A DNA stretch of 7,846 bases from Deltaproteobacteria bacterium. GTDB taxonomy: Bacteria > Myxococcota > B64-G9. This document shows positions 5,389 through 7,846 of this stretch, in pieces (positions within the stretch are counted from its first letter, which is position 1; each line of letters opens with the position of its first letter). The stretch lies in assembly GCA_030591745.1 (NCBI GenBank), contig JAUVAM010000145.1, positions 1 to 7,846 of the forward strand, written 5' to 3'. A program made the position numbers and the translations under genes. The notes under the pieces are model-generated. The model did no database searches and was not told the origin of the DNA. It saw only the letters and a list, made by a program, of their open reading frames with translations.

Positions 5389-7121
5389 TTCGCATGAAAC
5401 GTTTCGGAAAGTTTTTGGGACGCCTGCTTTTGTTGATCGTTTTGGGCAGCACCTTGGGTGCATACAGCGCAAATGCCTGGGCCGAAAACAGCGAGGCCGA
5501 GAAGGCCCGCGTTGTGTTCGAAAAGGCGAAAGCGGCCTATGATGAGGCCCGTGCCCAGGCGGATTTCGACAAGGCCCGTGCCAAGGCCGAGTTTGAGGCG
5601 GCCCGCGCCAAGGCCAAGTTCGAGGCGGCCAAGAAGGCCTTGGAGGATTTAGGCAAGCCCGCCCCCGCTGACAAGAAGAAGCCCTTGGACAAGGACAAGG
5701 CCTCGGACAAGGACGGCAAGCCCGAAGCCAAACCGGCTGGTGAATCCATAGACGGCAAGGCTTTGTTGGGCAAGGACGCGCCTTTGTCTCCCGATCTCAA
5801 GGTGGAAGAGCTCAGCGGGCTGGTGGCCAAGATTCGCATTGAGGGCGGCATCTTTCTGGGGACGGCGGACTACCTGCGCGATGCCATCGGAAGGGCTGAG
5901 CAGGAGGGTTTTGTCTGCTTGCTGGTGGAGTTGGACACCCCTGGCGGTGCTTTGGATGAAACCCAGGAGATGGTCAAGGCCATGCTCAGCGCTGAGGTGC
6001 CGGTGGTGGTCTTTGTCGCGCCCAAGGGGGCCCAGGCTGCCTCGGCCGGCACCTTCATCACCATGGCCGGTCATGTGGCCGTCATGGCGCCCGGCACCCG
6101 CATCGGGGCGGCCCACCCGGTCATGATGTCCATGATACCGAGCGGGGTCGGAGGTGATAAGAGCGAAGAGGAAAAGAAAAAGAGTGCCGATCAGCAGGCC
6201 ATCATGAATGAGAAGGTCACCAACGACACCGTGGCTTTCATTCAGGGCATCGCCAAAGAGCGGGGCCGCAACGCAGACTGGGCCGAAAAGGCCGTGCGAG
6301 AGAGCGTGTCCATCAGCGCTGACGAGGCCCTGGCCGAAGACGTCATCGATTTGGTGGCTGAGAACGAAAGCGATCTTTTAGAGCAGTTGGACGGCCGAGT
6401 CGTGCAGCTATCGAAAAAGCGGGCCGTGCGCCTGAAGACCAAGGGCGCCGAGATTCGGAGTTTTGAGAAATCCTTGAAGCAGCGTCTTTTGGGGGGCTTG
6501 GCTCATCCCAATCTGATGTTTATTCTGTTTCTCTTGGGTTTGGGTGGCATCGCCATGGAGTTTTATCACCCGGGCATGATCGTGCCTGGGGCGGTGGGGG
6601 CCATCTGCTTGCTCCTGGCTTTAATTTCCATGCAACTCTTGCCGGTCAGCTGGGGTGGGCTCTTGCTTGTGTTGGCGGGCCTGGGCATGATCATAGGAGA
6701 GGTTTACGTGACGAGTTACGGACTCTTGGGCGCCGGCGGCGCCATCTTGATGCTGCTGGGCGGGATCATGATCATCGATCCGGCCTCACAACCCCATTAC
6801 ATGGATCCCACCCTCAAGGTGGACTGGAGCGTACTCATCCCCACCGTGCTGGTTTTGGTGGGGTCCTTCATGTTCGTGGGTTACATGGTGGTGCGCAATC
6901 AGCGCAGAAAAATCCGCACCGGCGCCGAGGGCTTGGAAGGCGAGCTGGGCCGGGTGCGGAGCGAGGTGACGCCCGAGGGCGGCCTTATCTTCGTGCGCGG
7001 TGAGATTTGGTCGGCCAGATCTGAAGATGTCGGCATTCCCAAGGGCGAGCAAGTAGAAGTACTAAAACTCGAAGAGGGCCTGATTTTGCGGGTCAAGGCC
7101 GTAATCAAAGACAAAGACTGA
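5385..7121 (+). CDS. nfeD: NfeD family membrane serine protease (long form)
   Basis: This 578-residue membrane protease is of the ClpP-like class found beside stomatins. In order: a signal sequence (about 1-33, ending ANAWA); four 9-residue Ala/Lys/Glu helical repeats (52-87); a Lys/Asp/Pro-rich linker (91-135); the protease domain (about 143-330) with ELDTPGGALDET (182-193) and the nucleophile block QAASAGTFITMAGHVAVMAP (217-236, Ser220); about five membrane segments (375-393, 398-418, 422-442, 445-464, 482-503); and the C-terminal NfeD OB-fold domain (about 512-574). Lys277 in NEKVTND is the likely partner of the Ser-Lys dyad by analogy with archaeal PH1510. The nucleophile domain should face the periplasm. 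In PH1510 the known substrate is the C-terminus of the neighbouring stomatin. The gene overlaps the UDG stop by 4 nt and lies 36 nt before the slipin. The repeat and linker insertion make it longer than the roughly 430-450-residue members. Confidence 0.93.
   Translation: MIRMKRFGKFLGRLLLLIVLGSTLGAYSANAWAENSEAEKARVVFEKAKAAYDEARAQADFDKARAKAEFEAARAKAKFEAAKKALEDLGKPAPADKKKPLDKDKASDKDGKPEAKPAGESIDGKALLGKDAPLSPDLKVEELSGLVAKIRIEGGIFLGTADYLRDAIGRAEQEGFVCLLVELDTPGGALDETQEMVKAMLSAEVPVVVFVAPKGAQAASAGTFITMAGHVAVMAPGTRIGAAHPVMMSMIPSGVGGDKSEEEKKKSADQQAIMNEKVTNDTVAFIQGIAKERGRNADWAEKAVRESVSISADEALAEDVIDLVAENESDLLEQLDGRVVQLSKKRAVRLKTKGAEIRSFEKSLKQRLLGGLAHPNLMFILFLLGLGGIAMEFYHPGMIVPGAVGAICLLLALISMQLLPVSWGGLLLVLAGLGMIIGEVYVTSYGLLGAGGAILMLLGGIMIIDPASQPHYMDPTLKVDWSVLIPTVLVLVGSFMFVGYMVVRNQRRKIRTGAEGLEGELGRVRSEVTPEGGLIFVRGEIWSARSEDVGIPKGEQVEVLKLEEGLILRVKAVIKDKD
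5538..5645 (+). repeat. Four imperfect 27-bp tandem repeats in nfeD
   Basis: The units begin at 5538, 5565, 5592 and 5619 and encode YDEARAQAD, FDKARAKAE, FEAARAKAK and FEAAKKALE. Each has an aromatic residue at position 1 and Ala at 4. The DNA is similar as well (GCCCGTGCC or GCCCGCGCC in the first three), which points to duplication rather than only protein-level periodicity. The product should be one long charged helix between signal peptide and protease. Confidence 0.8.
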
Positions 7122-7145
7122 GTTGTTTGGATTCCATAAATTACC

Positions 7146-7160
7146 AGGAGGTTTCACATG
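7146..7160 (+). promoter_or_regulatory. Strong ribosome-binding site of the slipin gene
   Basis: AGGAGG (7146-7151) is 6 nt ahead of ATG 7158. The 36-nt gap after nfeD holds no terminator-like hairpin, so slipin is probably on the same transcript with its own strong initiation signal. Confidence 0.8.
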
Positions 7161-7846
7161 GGTTACGCGGTAGGCATACCGGTTGGCGTCGTTGTGTTGT
7201 TGATTTTCATGGGTTTGCGCACTTTGCTTGAGTATCAGCGGGGCGTGATTTTTCGACTGGGCAAGTACGCCGGGCTGAAAGAGCCGGGCCTGCGTTTCAT
7301 CATCCCCTTTGTGGATCAGATGGTGAAGGTGGACCTGCGCACCATCGCCCGGGATGTGCCCCCCCAGGACATCATCACCAAGGACAACGTGACCGTGCAG
7401 GTCAACGCGGTTATTTTCATGCGCGTGGTGCACCCGGAAAAAGCCATCCTGGAAGTGGACAACTACCTTTACAACACCAGCCAGTTGGCCCAGACCACCC
7501 TGCGCTCGGTCTTGGGTCAGGTGGAAATGGACGATTTGCTCACCAAGCGCGAGCAACTCAATGAAAAGATTCAGACGATCCTGGATGGCGACACGGATCC
7601 CTGGGGCGTCAAGGTAGCCAAGGTGGAGATCAAGCACGTGGACTTGCCCTCTGAAATGCAGCGGGCCATGGCCAAGCAGGCCGAGGCCGAGCGTGAGCGT
7701 CGGGCCAAGATCATCCACGCCGAAGGCGAATTGCAGGCCTCGCAAAAGCTTTCCGAGGCGGCCGCCATCATCGCTTCCGAGCCGGGCACCATGCAGCTTC
7801 GCTATTTGCAAACCTTGTCGGAGATCTCCACCGAGAACTCATCCAC
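7158..7846 (+). CDS. Slipin (stomatin-like SPFH/Band 7 protein), 3' end outside the window
   Basis: The frame is open for 229 codons and runs off the window end. It has an N-terminal membrane anchor (about 5-21) and a Band 7/SPFH domain (about 22-180) with [20 protein letters not shown] (23-42), [11 protein letters not shown] (43-53), [20 protein letters not shown] (61-80), [20 protein letters not shown] (100-119) and [20 protein letters not shown] (159-178). A coiled-coil region (about 168-205) follows, leading into [13 protein letters not shown] (212-224). Such proteins form oligomeric membrane scaffolds. The operon partner is NfeD, and in archaea the NfeD homologue cuts the stomatin C-terminus. 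The equivalent hydrophobic target would lie just past residue 229 and cannot be seen. Bacterial slipins are about 250-260 residues, so only the last 20-40 codons are missing. Confidence 0.93.
   Translation, partial: MGYAVGIPVGVVVLLIFMGLRTLLEYQRGVIFRLGKYAGLKEPGLRFIIPFVDQMVKVDLRTIARDVPPQDIITKDNVTVQVNAVIFMRVVHPEKAILEVDNYLYNTSQLAQTTLRSVLGQVEMDDLLTKREQLNEKIQTILDGDTDPWGVKVAKVEIKHVDLPSEMQRAMAKQAEAERERRAKIIHAEGELQASQKLSEAAAIIASEPGTMQLRYLQTLSEISTENSS

Noticed and set aside
6728..6742. GGCGCCGGCGGCGCC palindrome in nfeD
   Set aside because: It encodes a Gly-Ala run in a membrane segment and follows from high-GC codon choice; GGCGCC is itself a palindrome.
7062..7811. 249-codon minus-strand open frame opposite the slipin gene
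   Set aside because: It is His/Leu/Gly-rich low-complexity translation typical of the reverse frame of a high-GC gene, and the plus strand clearly encodes slipin.
1..7846. CRISPR arrays, tRNA or rRNA genes, insertion sequences, attachment sites
   Set aside because: I looked for spaced direct repeats, tRNA-like cloverleaf ends, transposase motifs and flanking repeats around the low-GC block and saw none. The transfer inference rests on composition and gene content only.

Overview
The window reads as a Gram-negative bacterial chromosome segment in two parts. The right part (about 3.4-7.8 kb) is an ordinary housekeeping block with about 60% GC in hand-counted stretches. The left part (about 1-3.4 kb) looks like an accessory, defence-type block. 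The order family 4 uracil-DNA glycosylase, NfeD protease, slipin, together with a Sec-exported zinc phospholipase, resembles gene neighbourhoods of sulfate-reducing and related former Deltaproteobacteria. That taxonomic guess is weak, since no RNA gene or marker is present.

Left block, plus strand: the last 21 codons of an unidentified gene (1-66), a Beta/sce7725-family protein of unknown function (86-1015), and a protein with an N-terminal zinc-knuckle HEPN/RES-NTD domain joined to a RES NAD+-phosphorylase-type toxin domain (1031-2047). Gaps of 19 and 15 nt and shared low GC (about 45-48% in two lines counted) suggest one transferred operon. Facing it, with only 11 nt between the stop codons, is a minus-strand gene (2059-3360) encoding a Dam-type adenine methyltransferase fused to a PD-(D/E)XK nuclease-like domain. 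At the fusion joint the DNA carries a perfect AGGAGG followed by two in-frame ATG codons, and GC shifts from about 55% (methyltransferase half) to about 66% (nuclease half). The gene therefore looks like a chimera, or one gene with two products.

Middle: a minus-strand zinc-dependent phospholipase C-like exported protein (3401-4513) whose predicted mature N-terminus is Trp, as in Bacillus cereus PLC, and whose C-terminal tail is extremely basic. A 62-nt intergenic region separates it from the divergent right-hand operon and holds a plausible promoter.

Right block, plus strand: family 4 UDG (4576-5388), NfeD (5385-7121, overlapping the UDG stop as GTGA with its own strong ribosome-binding site) and a slipin/stomatin (7158 to beyond the window end). 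NfeD and its neighbouring stomatin form a known membrane protease-substrate pair. UDG appears to be translationally coupled ahead of them. The UDG gene contains a perfect 11-bp-arm palindrome in its linker, and NfeD carries four 9-residue tandem repeats just after its signal peptide.

The best candidate for something undescribed is the left block: a possible RES-toxin/sce7725 system next to a fused methyltransferase-nuclease.
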